A stretch of 64,000 nt of DNA from Paenibacillus chibensis (GCF_004001045.1 NZ_BIMK01000018.1:62001-126000), one strand, 5' to 3'; shown: positions 8,538-17,507, counted from the first letter of the stretch. The notes: a model not told the origin generated them from the sequence alone. A program made the numbers and translations.

Positions 8538-8705
8538 TTAGTGTTGTCCGTTCATTTCATGGGACGTCTGGTGCAGCTCTTTGATCATTTGCTGCAGAAA
8601 CAGGCTTTCCTGACGGCTGATTCCGTGCTGGTTATCCTGAATGAGCAATTGTTGAATATTTTTCTTCAGCAGTTCGCTACGGCGTTCCAATACGGCTTGA
8701 CTCAT
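8538..8705 (-). CDS. Small hypothetical protein, 55 residues
   Basis: The ATG at 8705 is preceded by CCAGGAGT about 12 bases upstream. The reading frame runs 55 codons to TAA at 8540-8538. The product is polar and predicted helical throughout, beginning MSQAVLERRSELLKKN and ending HEMNGQH. It has no signal peptide and no cysteine. The amphipathic LLKKNIQQLLIQ and FLQQMIKELHQ segments suggest a two-helix hairpin, superficially like small Spo0E-type regulators, but the Spo0E SQxLD signature is absent. Codon use looks like the neighbours. Coding potential is supported by the ribosome binding site and the clean helix pattern only; function is unknown. Confidence 0.55.
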   Translation of the reverse strand: MSQAVLERRSELLKKNIQQLLIQDNQHGISRQESLFLQQMIKELHQTSHEMNGQH

Positions 8706-8932
8706 AAAATGTAATCACTCCTGGATCGTTTTTTGAACTTACCGGGAAGTTCTTTATTATTATAAATCGTTATGAAAAATAATGAAAACGTTCAGAAAAT
8801 GCCTGAGTCACCCCTGACCGAGCTGAGCCTTCAGGAACGCCGCTGAACGGTATCAGCCGAAATGATCCTCCCGAATCCTCCCGTATGCCCCTCTAGTTAG
8901 TCATACAGCTGCATCATTTTTCCTGTTTTTAT

Positions 8933-9307
8933 CTATTGGTGGGCAATAAAGAGCCCTTTTCCCGCCAGATTATCCAAGCATTCTTGCAGATAAGCATCGT
9001 CATGCTCCGGGTATGCCGCTGCTTCATTCAAGGCGGCCAGTTCCGCATCCGGCCAAGGCTCGCAGGATTTTCCGCGATATAGCGGATTCTCCCACAAGAT
9101 ATCCACCTGATAGGTTCTGTCTCTCATTTCCTTCATAATCAGTCCGTGATACCGTACCAGCATCATCGGGCTATATTCAAACACATAATTCACGGTTGCA
9201 TGCTTTTTGCCCCAGCCATTGCCGCGCAGCGCGCAGCACTCCCGGTGCTGTCCCAGCAGCTGGGGGCGGGGCAGTCTGGAGATCAGTGCTTCATGCCATA
9301 AACGCAT
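8933..9307 (-). CDS. TIGR02328-like protein, pyrimidine-dimer glycosylase superfamily
   Basis: This 124-residue cytoplasmic protein begins MRLWHEALISRLPRPQLLGQ and continues HRECCALRGNGWGKKHATVN. The pattern MRLWxxxLxxxLPxxxLLxxHRE resembles the pyrimidine dimer DNA glycosylase (T4 endonuclease V) superfamily. There, an N-terminal Thr/Pro amine and a Glu in xxRE catalyse base release. Here the Glu of HREC is conserved, but the mature N-terminus would be Arg after Met removal, so catalysis is uncertain. AAAGGAG lies 11 bases before the ATG at 9307; an upstream GTG/TTG extension lacks family similarity. It is monocistronic. DNA repair is a guess from superfamily membership. Confidence 0.65.
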   Translation of the reverse strand: MRLWHEALISRLPRPQLLGQHRECCALRGNGWGKKHATVNYVFEYSPMMLVRYHGLIMKEMRDRTYQVDILWENPLYRGKSCEPWPDAELAALNEAAAYPEHDDAYLQECLDNLAGKGLFIAHQ

Positions 9308-9623
9308 CCGTTCATCCGCTCCTTTGTCCATTGTGTGAATGATTTTCGCTTGCCCAAGCCCTATTATACCGGAAAACGCCAATTCTGCGCCGAATAGCCC
9401 ACACGGGCCATTTTCATCTGAGCGAAGCAGCTATAAAATAATTTCTGGGCTTAGGCAATATCACAGGCAATACAATGTACTAAATCATTTCGTTCATTTG
9501 ATGTAACTAAACGCCCTAATTTCTTCATCAAGGGCATCCTACTCTATAGCACTTGGATGTTTGCAAAAATGTATACTCTGCTGATCTTTGCAATCGCTCC
9601 ACACAGAAACAGAAGGTGATGAA
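9308..9623. other. Intergenic region, divergent promoters expected
   Basis: This 316-bp gap separates the TIGR02328-like gene (minus) from ycnJ (plus). No gene, RNA or CsoR-type operator was recognised. A weak GCCCT/AGGGC inverted repeat occurs near 9512-9535. Confidence 0.4.
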
Positions 9624-11294
9624 TTGAATACCAAATTACGTCTTTTGCCGGGCTGGCTTGCCTTAATCCTGATCGCCCTGCTGCTCTATCCCGGCTTGGC
9701 TTCAGCCCATGCGTATATCGTGAAATCCGCGCCTGCCGCAAACGAAGTGCTTACCGCGGCACCGGATCAAGCCGTGATCCAGTTTAACGAGCCTTTGCAG
9801 AAGGCTTTCCATTCGATTAAGGTCACGGATTCTTCCGGCGCAACGGTAAGCGTCGGGGAGAGCCGGATCCCGGAAGGGGAAGACTCCATTCTGGAAGCAG
9901 ATCTGCAGCACGGACTGCGTAGTGGCGTCTATTCCGTCCAGTGGAAGGCGGTATCCGCAGACGGTCATCCCGTTCAGGGTACCTACTCGTTTCAAATCGG
10001 CGGAGGAAGCGCAAGCGGCAGCACACATACGGTAACCACATCTCCCGATTGGCCCGGAGCGGATCTGGTTATCATCCGCTGGCTGTTCTATACCAGTCTC
10101 GCCTTTCTTGCCGGCATTTTCTGCTTCCAGCTGCTTCTGCTTCCCGCAGGTGCCGGGACTCGTCCCAATTGGTCGTCCAGAACCACCCGCCTGATGCTGG
10201 GCAGCGTAGCCGTGCTTGCGGTCAGCTTTCTGCTCAGCCTGCCTCTGCAGACCGGTATCGATGCCGGCGTCGGCTGGAGCGGCGTATTCGCCGACCCGGC
10301 ACTCCTGCTCAAGATGCTGCGGATTACCAGCTTCGGCGAAGTGTGGCTGCTGCAGCTATTGCTGCTCGCAATTCTGATCGCTTTAACCGTGGCTATTCCG
10401 CGGATCAAAGACAAGGACAACGCATTTATTGCCGGAACCGTGGCTTTGCTGCTCACCTTAGCGATGCTGCTGGCCAAATCCTTCATCGGACATCCGGCTG
10501 CTTCGGAGCATAAAGTGCTCGGCATTGCCATGGACTTTCTTCATCTCGGGGCTGCCTCCCTCTGGCTCGGTTGTCTGCTCGCGTTTGCCGTGCTGCTGCC
10601 GAAAGAGGCATCGCTGTCTGCCATACCTGCGCAGCGGAAGCAAGGATATTTCGCCGTCATTCGCCGCTTTAGCCTGTGGGCTACCGGCTTTGTCGCGCTG
10701 ATTCTGATCAGCGGCGTATACGCCAGTCTGCAGTATGTGCCCACCTGGCACTCCCTGGTGTACACCCCGTATGGCAAGATACTGCTGGCCAAATGCGCAC
10801 TGCTTCTTGTCATGCTGGCCCTCGCGGCCTGGAACATGCTGCGCGGGCGGCGGGAACAAAGCACCCTTGGTGCCGGCGTCTGGATGGAACTGACGGCAGG
10901 CGTGCTCGCCCTGGTCCTGGCGGCCATGCTGACCAACATGCCGACAGCCATGGCATCGCCTGGCCCGATTAACATGAAGCAGGCGCTGGATAACCAAACG
11001 ACCGTATCCCTTCATATCACGCCAAACGTTACGGGCGAGAATGATTTTGAAGTCCGCGTGACTGACAACCAGGAGCATCCGGTGCAGGGCATTCAGCAGA
11101 TTAAGCTCACGCTGACCTGCCTTGATATGGACATGGGGAAATATGAAATTGTCCTGCCTGGTGGCAAGGCGGAAGGCTTCAAGGCCCATGATCTGATCAG
11201 CATGGCCGGCAAATGGAACGTGCATGTGCATATATTGACCGACAAGCTCGATTCCTGGGATACGGATCTCATCATTCATGTCGGTAATCATTAA
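9624..11294 (+). CDS. ycnJ: CopC-CopD copper uptake/resistance fusion, YcnJ-like
   Basis: This is a 556-residue membrane protein. A signal peptide (about 1-28, cut after GLASA) is followed by a CopC domain. The mature protein begins HAYIVKSAP, with the N-terminal His that binds Cu(II). A CopD domain of eight transmembrane segments spans about 145-435. A C-terminal extracellular YtkA-like beta domain (about 455-555) ends the chain, the layout of Bacillus YcnJ, a copper importer. TTG at 9624 is taken as the start because AGAAGGTGAT is just upstream; the TTG at 9588 would spoil the signal peptide. The gene is followed by ycnI 88 bp downstream, the usual pair. No CsoR site was seen upstream, so it is probably regulated apart from copZA. 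Confidence 0.92.
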   Translation: MNTKLRLLPGWLALILIALLLYPGLASAHAYIVKSAPAANEVLTAAPDQAVIQFNEPLQKAFHSIKVTDSSGATVSVGESRIPEGEDSILEADLQHGLRSGVYSVQWKAVSADGHPVQGTYSFQIGGGSASGSTHTVTTSPDWPGADLVIIRWLFYTSLAFLAGIFCFQLLLLPAGAGTRPNWSSRTTRLMLGSVAVLAVSFLLSLPLQTGIDAGVGWSGVFADPALLLKMLRITSFGEVWLLQLLLLAILIALTVAIPRIKDKDNAFIAGTVALLLTLAMLLAKSFIGHPAASEHKVLGIAMDFLHLGAASLWLGCLLAFAVLLPKEASLSAIPAQRKQGYFAVIRRFSLWATGFVALILISGVYASLQYVPTWHSLVYTPYGKILLAKCALLLVMLALAAWNMLRGRREQSTLGAGVWMELTAGVLALVLAAMLTNMPTAMASPGPINMKQALDNQTTVSLHITPNVTGENDFEVRVTDNQEHPVQGIQQIKLTLTCLDMDMGKYEIVLPGGKAEGFKAHDLISMAGKWNVHVHILTDKLDSWDTDLIIHVGNH

Positions 11295-11382
11295 TGCCAT
11301 AAGCTTTAAATTTCATTAACAATTTAAAGGGAGTACACCCTACAAAGAATCCTAAACGATTGGATTAAAGGAGCGATATCAC

Positions 11383-12072
11383 ATGATGAAATTAACCAAA
11401 CGTTTTTCGTTTATTGCTACCGCGGCGGCAGGCCTGCTGCTGTTCTCCGGAATCGCCAGCGCGCATGTCACGGTGAAACCTGCCACTTCCCAGCCTGGAG
11501 CCTGGGAAACCTACACCATTAAAATTCCGTCCGAAAAGGAAATCGCGACCACGAAAGTGACGCTGAAGGTACCTGAAGGCGTGGAATTGATGCAGTACCA
11601 GCCGATCCCGGACTGGAAGATCACCACCGAAAAGGACAGCGCCGGCAAAATCAGCAGCATTACCTGGGACGCGACCGGCACGGGCATTAACGCGGGCGAA
11701 TTCCAACAGTTTAATTTCGTCGCCCATAATCCCGAGAAGGAGACGGAAGTCGCTTGGGATGCGTTCCAGTATTACAAGGATGGAAGCATTGTGGAGTGGA
11801 CTGGTGATGAAGGCTCCGATGATCCGCATTCCATCACCAAGATTACGACGGTTGCCGGCCAAGAGCCCGCAGCGTCCGGTCACAGTCACGATGCGGCTGC
11901 AGGAGACCACAGCGATAACCAAGCAGGGGATACCGGCAGCGGTACGGCTTCCACCACGGCTGACAGCTCGTCTTCCACAGGTGTACAAACGGCCACTCTT
12001 ATCGTGTCCATCGCCGCACTGTTGCTGTCCATCATTTCGCTGATCACTGTTTTATCCAAGAAAAAACGCTAA
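11383..12072 (+). CDS. ycnI: YcnI-like copper-binding protein (DUF1775)
   Basis: This 229-residue cell-surface protein has a signal peptide (about 1-27, ending GIASA), so the mature chain starts with HV, the copper-binding histidine of DUF1775 proteins. A beta-sandwich domain follows (about 28-160) with ETYTIKIPSEKE and EWTGDEGSDDPHS; the Trp of the latter fits the Cu-proximal Trp of the family. A His/Asp/Gly/Ser-rich linker (HSHDAAAGDHSDNQ) leads to a C-terminal transmembrane helix (about 204-224) and a KKKR anchor. AAAGGAGCGATATCAC precedes the ATG pair. It is probably co-transcribed with ycnJ and is thought to chaperone Cu(II) for it. A good terminator follows. Confidence 0.92.
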   Translation: MMKLTKRFSFIATAAAGLLLFSGIASAHVTVKPATSQPGAWETYTIKIPSEKEIATTKVTLKVPEGVELMQYQPIPDWKITTEKDSAGKISSITWDATGTGINAGEFQQFNFVAHNPEKETEVAWDAFQYYKDGSIVEWTGDEGSDDPHSITKITTVAGQEPAASGHSHDAAAGDHSDNQAGDTGSGTASTTADSSSSTGVQTATLIVSIAALLLSIISLITVLSKKKR

Positions 12073-12087
12073 TTTAAAAAGGTATTC

Positions 12088-12120
12088 AAGCCCGTGCCAA
12101 GTAAAGACACGGGCTTTTTT
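12088..12120 (+). terminator. Rho-independent terminator of ycnJ-ycnI
   Basis: AAGCCCGTG pairs with CACGGGCTT across an 11-nt loop and runs into TTTTTT, 16 bp after the ycnI stop. Confidence 0.93.
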
Positions 12121-12266
12121 ATGTCTCCCCATCACGTACAAAACATCCACATTCGAATGACAAATCAAGCATGATGGCATGAGTCCGGCAATATATTTTA
12201 AAAATGTACGCAGCGTCCAGAGTGTAAACAGCCTGTCAGAATCTCTTACGAAGGGAGGTCATCCAC

Positions 12267-12995
12267 ATGATCGAATTCCGAGGCGTAAGCAAAGCTTATG
12301 GCAGTTTTGAAGTCCTCCGTGACATTCATCTCCGGATCGAGGAAGGCGAGGTCGTCGTCATTATCGGTCCTTCCGGCTCCGGAAAAAGCACGCTGCTCCG
12401 CTGCATCAACCGGCTGGAGGCGATATCCTCCGGCGAGCTGATCGTGAATGAAACACCGCTTCATGGCAAGAAAGTGGACATCAACCGGTTCCGCCGCGAT
12501 ATCGGCATCGTATTCCAGCATTTCAACCTGTATCCCCACAAAAAAGTGATCGACAATATCACACTGGCACCCGTCAAGGTACTGGGCCTCAGCAAGCAAG
12601 AGGCCGAGGAACGAGCCCTCTCGTATTTGAAACGGGTCGGCATTGCCGACAAGGCGCAGCAGTATCCGTCGCAGCTCTCAGGCGGTCAGCAGCAGCGGGT
12701 AGCCATTGCGAGAGGGCTCGCCATGCAACCGAAAATCATGCTTTTCGACGAGCCCACCTCCGCCCTCGACCCGGAAATGATCGGCGAGGTGCTGGACGTC
12801 ATGCGCGCCCTTGCCCACGAAGGAATGACCATGGTGATCGTCACGCATGAAATGGGCTTCGCCCGCGAAGCCGCGGACCGGATCGTGTTCATGGATAACG
12901 GGCAAATCGTCGAAGAGGCGGCGGCATCCGCCTTCTTCAAAGAGCCGCGCGAAGAGCGCGCGCGCTTGTTTCTCAGCCGCCTGATCAAACATTAA
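12267..12995 (+). CDS. glnQ: Polar amino acid (glutamine-type) ABC transporter ATPase
   Basis: This 242-residue cytoplasmic ATPase energises the importer encoded downstream. It shows Walker [10 protein letters not shown] (about 34-42), the Q-loop ([10 protein letters not shown]), signature LSGGQQQR (about 137-144), Walker [14 protein letters not shown] and the H-loop His in [11 protein letters not shown]. Length and motifs match the PAAT/GlnQ subfamily. The ribosome binding site GGGAGGTCATCCAC precedes the ATG. It is the first gene of a four-gene operon (ATPase, binding protein, two permeases) with the same order as Bacillus glnQHMP. Substrate specificity for glutamine over other polar amino acids is inferred from gene order only. 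Confidence 0.92.
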   Translation: MIEFRGVSKAYGSFEVLRDIHLRIEEGEVVVIIGPSGSGKSTLLRCINRLEAISSGELIVNETPLHGKKVDINRFRRDIGIVFQHFNLYPHKKVIDNITLAPVKVLGLSKQEAEERALSYLKRVGIADKAQQYPSQLSGGQQQRVAIARGLAMQPKIMLFDEPTSALDPEMIGEVLDVMRALAHEGMTMVIVTHEMGFAREAADRIVFMDNGQIVEEAAASAFFKEPREERARLFLSRLIKH

Positions 12996-13037
12996 GATGC
13001 GGGAAGGAACTTTTACATACGGGAAGGGGTAAAACAA

Positions 13038-13841
13038 ATGAAAAAACGTTCAAAGCTTGGCGTATTACTCATCCTCTTGGCTGTCTGCCTGGTATTCGCG
13101 GGATGTGGCGGCAAAAAGGAGAAAGACGGTGGTACGCTCGAAGCGATTAAAGCACGCGGCAAGGTCATTGCAGGCGTTAAATACGACACGAAGCTGTTTG
13201 GCCTGAAGGATCCGGCTACCGGCAAGATCGAAGGGTTCGACATCGATATCGCCAAGGCGCTCGCCAAAAAGATTTTCGGCGACGAAAGCAAGGTCGAGCT
13301 GAAAGAGGTGACCTCCAAAACCCGGATTCCCCTGCTTCAAAATGGGGACATTGACCTGATTATCGCCACCATGACCATCACGGAGGAACGCAAAGAGCAG
13401 GTCGACTTCAGCGACGTATATTTCAAAGCCGGACAGTCCCTGCTCGTGAAGAAAGGCAGCCCAATCCAAGGGCTGGAGGATATCAAAAAAGGCGTCAAAG
13501 TGCTGACGGCCAAAGGCTCCACCTCCGCGAAAAACATCCGCGAGAAGGCGCCGGATGCCACCGTGCTGGAGTTCGAGAACTATCAGGACGCCTTTACCGC
13601 GCTGAAAGCCGGGCAGGGAGACGCGCTGACGACCGATAACGCCATTCTGCTCGGCATGCAGAAGCAGGATCCGAATTATATCGTGGTCGGAGGCAATTTC
13701 ACCGATGAGCCCTATGGCATCGCGATTAAAAAAGGCGATTCGGAATTCGTCCAGGTCGTCAACGACCTGCTGAAGGAGATGAAGGAAAGCGGCGAGTACG
13801 ACAAATTATATGAGCAGTGGATGGGCGTGAAGCCGGAATGA
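13038..13841 (+). CDS. glnH: Amino acid ABC transporter substrate-binding lipoprotein
   Basis: This is a 267-residue family 3 solute-binding protein. Residues 1-22 are a lipoprotein signal with lipobox VFAGC, so Cys23 should be lipidated and anchor the protein outside the membrane. The binding domains show GFDIDIAKALAKKIFG and the family-typical LLQNGDIDLIIATMTITEER, which carries the arginine side of the amino acid site. It also has FTALKAGQGDALTTDNA. It lies 42 bp behind glnQ and is followed by a hairpin that probably raises its copy number over the permeases. Glutamine or glutamate is the likely ligand; this is inference. Confidence 0.92.
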   Translation: MKKRSKLGVLLILLAVCLVFAGCGGKKEKDGGTLEAIKARGKVIAGVKYDTKLFGLKDPATGKIEGFDIDIAKALAKKIFGDESKVELKEVTSKTRIPLLQNGDIDLIIATMTITEERKEQVDFSDVYFKAGQSLLVKKGSPIQGLEDIKKGVKVLTAKGSTSAKNIREKAPDATVLEFENYQDAFTALKAGQGDALTTDNAILLGMQKQDPNYIVVGGNFTDEPYGIAIKKGDSEFVQVVNDLLKEMKESGEYDKLYEQWMGVKPE

Positions 13842-13856
13842 CGGATTCCCGGATTA

Positions 13857-13889
13857 GGAGGGGCCGCAAAGGTCAGCCCCTCCTTCCCC
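13857..13889 (+). terminator. Partial terminator/attenuator inside the amino acid ABC operon
   Basis: GGAGGGGC pairs with GCCCCTCC across 11 nt and is followed by a pyrimidine-rich but not pure T tract. It lies between the binding-protein gene and the permease genes, a usual place for differential expression. Confidence 0.6.
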
Positions 13890-13935
13890 TTCTCTTTGGC
13901 AACAGCCCCCATCTCCCTGAAAGGAGAGACACCGC

Positions 13936-14604
13936 GTGAGTAAAACGTTCGATATCCAGATCCTGTTCGATCACTGGGATCGTTTTCTGGAAGGATTCCT
14001 GCATACGATCGAAGCGAGCGCCATCGCCCTGATCGGCAGCTTTACTCTCGGCACCATCATCGCCGTCATGCGCATATCGCCGCTTAAGCCGTTAAACTGG
14101 CTGGGAACGGCTTACGTGGAATTCATCCGCAACATCCCCCTGCTTCTTGTCGTCTTTTTCTTTTTTCTCGGCCTTCCATCGCTCGGCGTCCCGCTTGACG
14201 GATTCACATCGGGTACGCTCGGCCTGATGGTGTATACCGCTTCCTTCATTGCCGAAAGTATCCGCGCTGGGATCCAAACCGTGCCCACGGGCCAAACGGA
14301 GGCCGCCCGCGCCACGGGGCTGACCTATCTGCAGACCATGACGAGCATCGTCCTGCCGCAGGCCGTCAAAATTGTCCTTCCCTCCATCAGCAACCAGTTC
14401 ATTAATCTCGTCAAAAACTCGTCCATTCTTGCGGTCGTGGCCGGCCTCGACCTGATGTATTACGCCGATCTGATCAATGCCGATACCTTCCTGCCGCTGA
14501 CCGTCTATACCCTCGTCGCCCTATTCTATCTGGTCCTGACCCTGCCGCTCAGCATGGCCGTGCATGCGATGGAACGGAGGTTTAGCTCCGCAAACCGTTC
14601 ATGA
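13936..14604 (+). CDS. Amino acid ABC transporter permease (first subunit)
   Basis: This 222-residue inner-membrane subunit of the HisMQ/GlnP type has about five transmembrane helices. The cytoplasmic EAA loop reads GQTEAARATGLTYLQTM followed by VLPQAV, which docks on the ATPase. VEFIRNIPLLLVVFFF is the conserved sequence after helix 2. GTG at 13936 is the start, with AAAGGAG upstream. It forms a heteromeric channel with the next gene product. It corresponds to glnM or glnP in Bacillus nomenclature; which one cannot be settled here. Confidence 0.92.
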   Translation: MSKTFDIQILFDHWDRFLEGFLHTIEASAIALIGSFTLGTIIAVMRISPLKPLNWLGTAYVEFIRNIPLLLVVFFFFLGLPSLGVPLDGFTSGTLGLMVYTASFIAESIRAGIQTVPTGQTEAARATGLTYLQTMTSIVLPQAVKIVLPSISNQFINLVKNSSILAVVAGLDLMYYADLINADTFLPLTVYTLVALFYLVLTLPLSMAVHAMERRFSSANRS

Positions 14605-14644
14605 TCGGTCCAGGCAAGAATCTAAAGGAAAGGAGGTATAAGGC

Positions 14645-15295
14645 ATGGACTTCGCCGGCGCATATTCCTGGCCCAATCTTTCCTTTATTCTGCAGGGGTT
14701 CGGCATGACGCTGCTGGTAGCGGCCCTTTCGATCCTGTTCAGCTTTGTGCTCGGAACGCTGCTGGGCATCCTCCGTTATACGCGCGTTCCGCTGCTGAAC
14801 CCGCTGCTTGCCGTTATCATTGACCTGATCCGTAACCTGCCGCTGCTGCTGATCATCTACTTCATCTACATCGTGCTCCCCCAGCTTGGTCTCAAGCTCC
14901 CGCCTTTTGGGGCCGCCATCGCGGCCTTGACTCTGTTCGAAGGCGCCATGATTTCCGAGATCGTGCGGGGCGGCCTCACCTCGGTGGACCGGGGGCAGAT
15001 CGAGGCTGCTCGCTCTTCCGGTCTCGGCTACGTCCAAACGATGCGTCACATCATTCTGCCGCAGGCGCTGCGGCGGATGGCCCCGCCTCTTGTCAGCCAA
15101 TTCATTTCGCTCCTGAAGGATACCTCGCTCGCCATCATCATTTCGCTGCCCGAAATTATGCATAACGTGCAGATCCTGCAGGGCCACAGCCCGAATTATG
15201 TCATCCCGGCCTTGATCGTGGCCGCACTGCTGTATTTTGCGGTCAACTATACTCTATCGATCATTGCCCGCAGGCTGGAAGCCAGAAAGATTTGA
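14645..15295 (+). CDS. Amino acid ABC transporter permease (second subunit)
   Basis: This 216-residue HisMQ-type permease is paralogous to the preceding gene. It contains IDLIRNLPLLLIIYFIYIV and an EAA loop GQIEAARSSGLGYVQTM with ILPQAL. About five hydrophobic helices are visible. AAAGGAGGTATAAGGC precedes the ATG, 40 bp after the first permease. It is the last gene of the operon; a long-stem terminator follows at 15353-15404. Together with the ATPase and lipoprotein it makes a complete polar amino acid importer. Confidence 0.92.
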   Translation: MDFAGAYSWPNLSFILQGFGMTLLVAALSILFSFVLGTLLGILRYTRVPLLNPLLAVIIDLIRNLPLLLIIYFIYIVLPQLGLKLPPFGAAIAALTLFEGAMISEIVRGGLTSVDRGQIEAARSSGLGYVQTMRHIILPQALRRMAPPLVSQFISLLKDTSLAIIISLPEIMHNVQILQGHSPNYVIPALIVAALLYFAVNYTLSIIARRLEARKI

Positions 15296-15352
15296 AACGG
15301 AAGGCGGACTTTACTCCTGTTGAAAGAACCTCCTTCATTTTATGTTACAAAT

Positions 15353-15404
15353 AAAACATGCTGCCGTTCCTGTTGTCCATCCAGGAAATCGGCCGCATGT
15401 TTTT
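15353..15404 (+). terminator. Terminator of the amino acid ABC operon
   Basis: A long interrupted stem (AAAACATGC/GCATGTTTT outside, CCG and TTCCTG pairing CGG and CAGGAA inside) ends in TTTTT. It can act in both directions. Confidence 0.85.
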
Positions 15405-15533
15405 GCGTTAACAGTGCGGTGGCACCGAATGATTCGATGATTGCACCAAGACCTTGGCATCATAAAAAAGGAGAACCCCCCGATCAAGACGAATGGTATA
15501 TTCTAAACCGAACGTCAAGGAGGAATTTACAGG

Positions 15534-16763
15534 ATGTCTTTTGCCAACCAACTCGAAAAATATGCGGAGCTCGCCGTCAAAATCGCTGTCAATCTGCAGC
15601 CCGGCCAGTCCCTCTGGATTCATGCCCCTATACAGCAGCCTGAATTGGTCCGCCTGATTTCAAAGCAGGCATATTCAGCCGGAGCCAAGCTCGTACATAT
15701 CGAATGGCAGGATGAAATCAGCACGCAGATCAAGTACCGGCTCGCGCCGGATGAAGCCTTTGAGGAATACCCGATGTGGCGGGCGCAAGCCGTGCAGCAG
15801 TTTGCCGAGAACGGCGGGGCTTTTCTGTTCATCGAATCCAGTAACCCTGAGCTGCTGAAGGGCGTGAACCCGAAACGGATCGCCGCCAACTCCAAAGCCG
15901 CCGGCACCGCGCTGGCCAAGTGGAGAGAATATATGTCCGTCAACAAAATGACCTGGACGATTATCGGGGCGCCTTCGGAAGGCTGGGCGAAGCTTGTTTT
16001 TCCGGAGCTCGAAACCGCCCAAGCCGTCGAAGCGCTGTGGGAAGCGATTTTCAAAGCCGTCCGCGTCGATCGGGAGAACCCGGTGCAAGCTTGGCATGAG
16101 CACAACGACACGCTTCACGCCAAGAGAGCTTACCTGAACGATAAGCAGTACAAGAAGCTGCATTACCGCGCGCCGGGAACAGACCTGACGATCGAGCTGC
16201 CGGACAATCATGTCTGGATGGGCGGTACGGCGGTAAACGAGGCGGGCCGTCCCTTCAACCCGAACGTTCCGACGGAGGAAGTGTTCACCTCTCCACGCAG
16301 GGAAGGCACTCACGGCGTGGTTCGCAGCAGCAAGCCGCTCAGCTATCAGGGCAACTTGATTGAAAACTTCAGCCTTACGTTTGAAAACGGAAAGGTCACC
16401 CATTTCACTGCCGAAAAAGGATACGAATCGCTTGAGGCTATGCTGAACATGGACGAATCCGCGCGTTATTTGGGCGAAGCCGCCCTTGTGCCGCATCGCT
16501 CTCCCATTTCCGAATCGGGCCTGATTTTCTTCAACACCTTGTATGACGAGAATGCCTCCAACCACCTTGCGCTGGGTGAAGCTTTTCCGCACTGCGTGAA
16601 AGGCGGCACCGCGATGTCCCGCGAAGAGCTTGATCGAGCAGGCCTCAACCAAAGCCTCATTCACGTGGATTTCATGATCGGCTCGGCCGAAATGGATATC
16701 GACGGGATTACGGCGGACGGCCAGGCGGAACCCGTGTTCAGAAACGGAAGCTGGGCATTTTAG
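15534..16763 (+). CDS. M29 family metallo-aminopeptidase (AmpS/PepS-like)
   Basis: This 409-residue cytoplasmic exopeptidase removes N-terminal residues using two bound metal ions. Likely ligands of the M29 family are visible in order: Glu in NVPTEEVFTSP, Glu and His in GEAALVPHRSP, His in NASNHLALGEAFPHC, and His-x-Asp in LIHVDFMIGSAEMD. The N-terminal domain has VNLQPGQSLWIHAP, typical of the family. The start follows AAGGAGGAATTTACAGG. It is monocistronic, with a strong terminator after it. Its position after an amino acid importer fits peptide and nitrogen nutrition, but co-regulation is not shown. Confidence 0.92.
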   Translation: MSFANQLEKYAELAVKIAVNLQPGQSLWIHAPIQQPELVRLISKQAYSAGAKLVHIEWQDEISTQIKYRLAPDEAFEEYPMWRAQAVQQFAENGGAFLFIESSNPELLKGVNPKRIAANSKAAGTALAKWREYMSVNKMTWTIIGAPSEGWAKLVFPELETAQAVEALWEAIFKAVRVDRENPVQAWHEHNDTLHAKRAYLNDKQYKKLHYRAPGTDLTIELPDNHVWMGGTAVNEAGRPFNPNVPTEEVFTSPRREGTHGVVRSSKPLSYQGNLIENFSLTFENGKVTHFTAEKGYESLEAMLNMDESARYLGEAALVPHRSPISESGLIFFNTLYDENASNHLALGEAFPHCVKGGTAMSREELDRAGLNQSLIHVDFMIGSAEMDIDGITADGQAEPVFRNGSWAF

Positions 16764-16793
16764 ATCCGTTTTGTAAAACCCGTTTTGAACAAA

Positions 16794-16821
16794 CAGTTTT
16801 AAACAACCAGTTTTAAACAAC
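16794..16821. repeat. 14-bp direct tandem repeat, two copies
   Basis: CAGTTTTAAACAAC occurs twice back to back (16794-16807, 16808-16821), with a degenerate third unit just upstream (CGTTTTGAACAAA). It lies between the aminopeptidase stop and its terminator. It is probably replication slippage. Confidence 0.8.
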
Positions 16822-16834
16822 CATAAGAAACCCG

Positions 16835-16876
16835 AAAACCATCCATTCGCCTCGTGGCAGAATGGATGGTTTTTTT
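16835..16876. terminator. Bidirectional terminator between aminopeptidase and GlcG-like gene
   Basis: AAAACCATCCATTC pairs perfectly with GAATGGATGGTTTT across an 11-nt loop, with T7 on the plus strand and A4 on the other side. It serves convergent genes. Confidence 0.93.
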
Positions 16877-16907
16877 ACTGTATCCGCGCCTATTCTATCC
16901 GGCTACG

Positions 16908-17360
16908 CTAGGATCCGATCCGGTACGAAATGCCGTTTGATTCGTGGCGCTTCAACAGCTGTTCAAAAGCCTGAATGGCAGCGTTCGCGACCTCGATGTC
17001 CTGCTGGCTTGTGCCGCCGCTGACGCCAATGCCTCCAACGATCACATCTCCGATTCGCAGCGGAATGCCTCCGCCCAGGATAACGACTCTTCCATGATTG
17101 GTCGTATTAATCCCGAAGGAGGGATGTCCCGGCTGGGCGGCCTCGCTCAAATTGGAAGTCGGCATCTGCAGCGCCACACTCGTCCACGCCTTATTCTGGG
17201 CGATATCGATTCCCCCGATCCTTGCATGGTCCATCCGGTGAAATGCGACCAGATTCGCCCCATCATCCACAATCGCAATATTTTCCGCCAGGCCCATGTC
17301 CTTCGCCTTCTTTTCGGCCACCTCCAGCAGATACTTCGCGATGTCCAGCGTCATTGTCAT
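16908..17360 (-). CDS. GlcG/HbpS family heme-binding protein
   Basis: This 150-residue protein of the DUF336 (GlcG/HbpS) family has VEVAEKKAKDMGL-like helix 1, then NIAIVDDGANLVAFHRMDHA and the glycine-rich GGGIPLRIGDVIVGGIGVSG that closes the family fold. HbpS in Streptomyces binds heme and works with a sensor kinase. Other members sit beside glycolate or diol genes as cofactor-related accessory proteins. No signal peptide is visible, so it should be cytoplasmic. ATG at 17360 follows AGAGGTG. It is monocistronic and convergent with the aminopeptidase gene. Biochemical role here is open. Confidence 0.88.
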   Translation of the reverse strand: MTMTLDIAKYLLEVAEKKAKDMGLAENIAIVDDGANLVAFHRMDHARIGGIDIAQNKAWTSVALQMPTSNLSEAAQPGHPSFGINTTNHGRVVILGGGIPLRIGDVIVGGIGVSGGTSQQDIEVANAAIQAFEQLLKRHESNGISYRIGS

Positions 17361-17507
17361 GATGAATACACACCTCTCGCCTATGTTCTTTTCACTATAT
17401 GGTCATTCGTGTATTTTAGTGATTTGAAAATTCCCGGCGAAAATATAAGGAACTCAATCTGATGTTATCCGAAACGTATTTTCAAATCCCGTCGGCATCC
17501 TGGCCGC

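Noticed and set aside
11295..11382. Search for a CsoR operator before ycnI/ycnJ
   Set aside because: No ATACCC-N5-GGGTAT site is present, so direct CsoR control of this pair is not supported.
15411..15435. GCGGTGGCACCG, T-box-like bulge sequence upstream of the aminopeptidase
   Set aside because: It lies after a complete terminator and has no antiterminator or second terminator partner.
16770..16830. Short repeated units considered as a CRISPR array
   Set aside because: Only two exact 14-bp units without spacers or cas genes.
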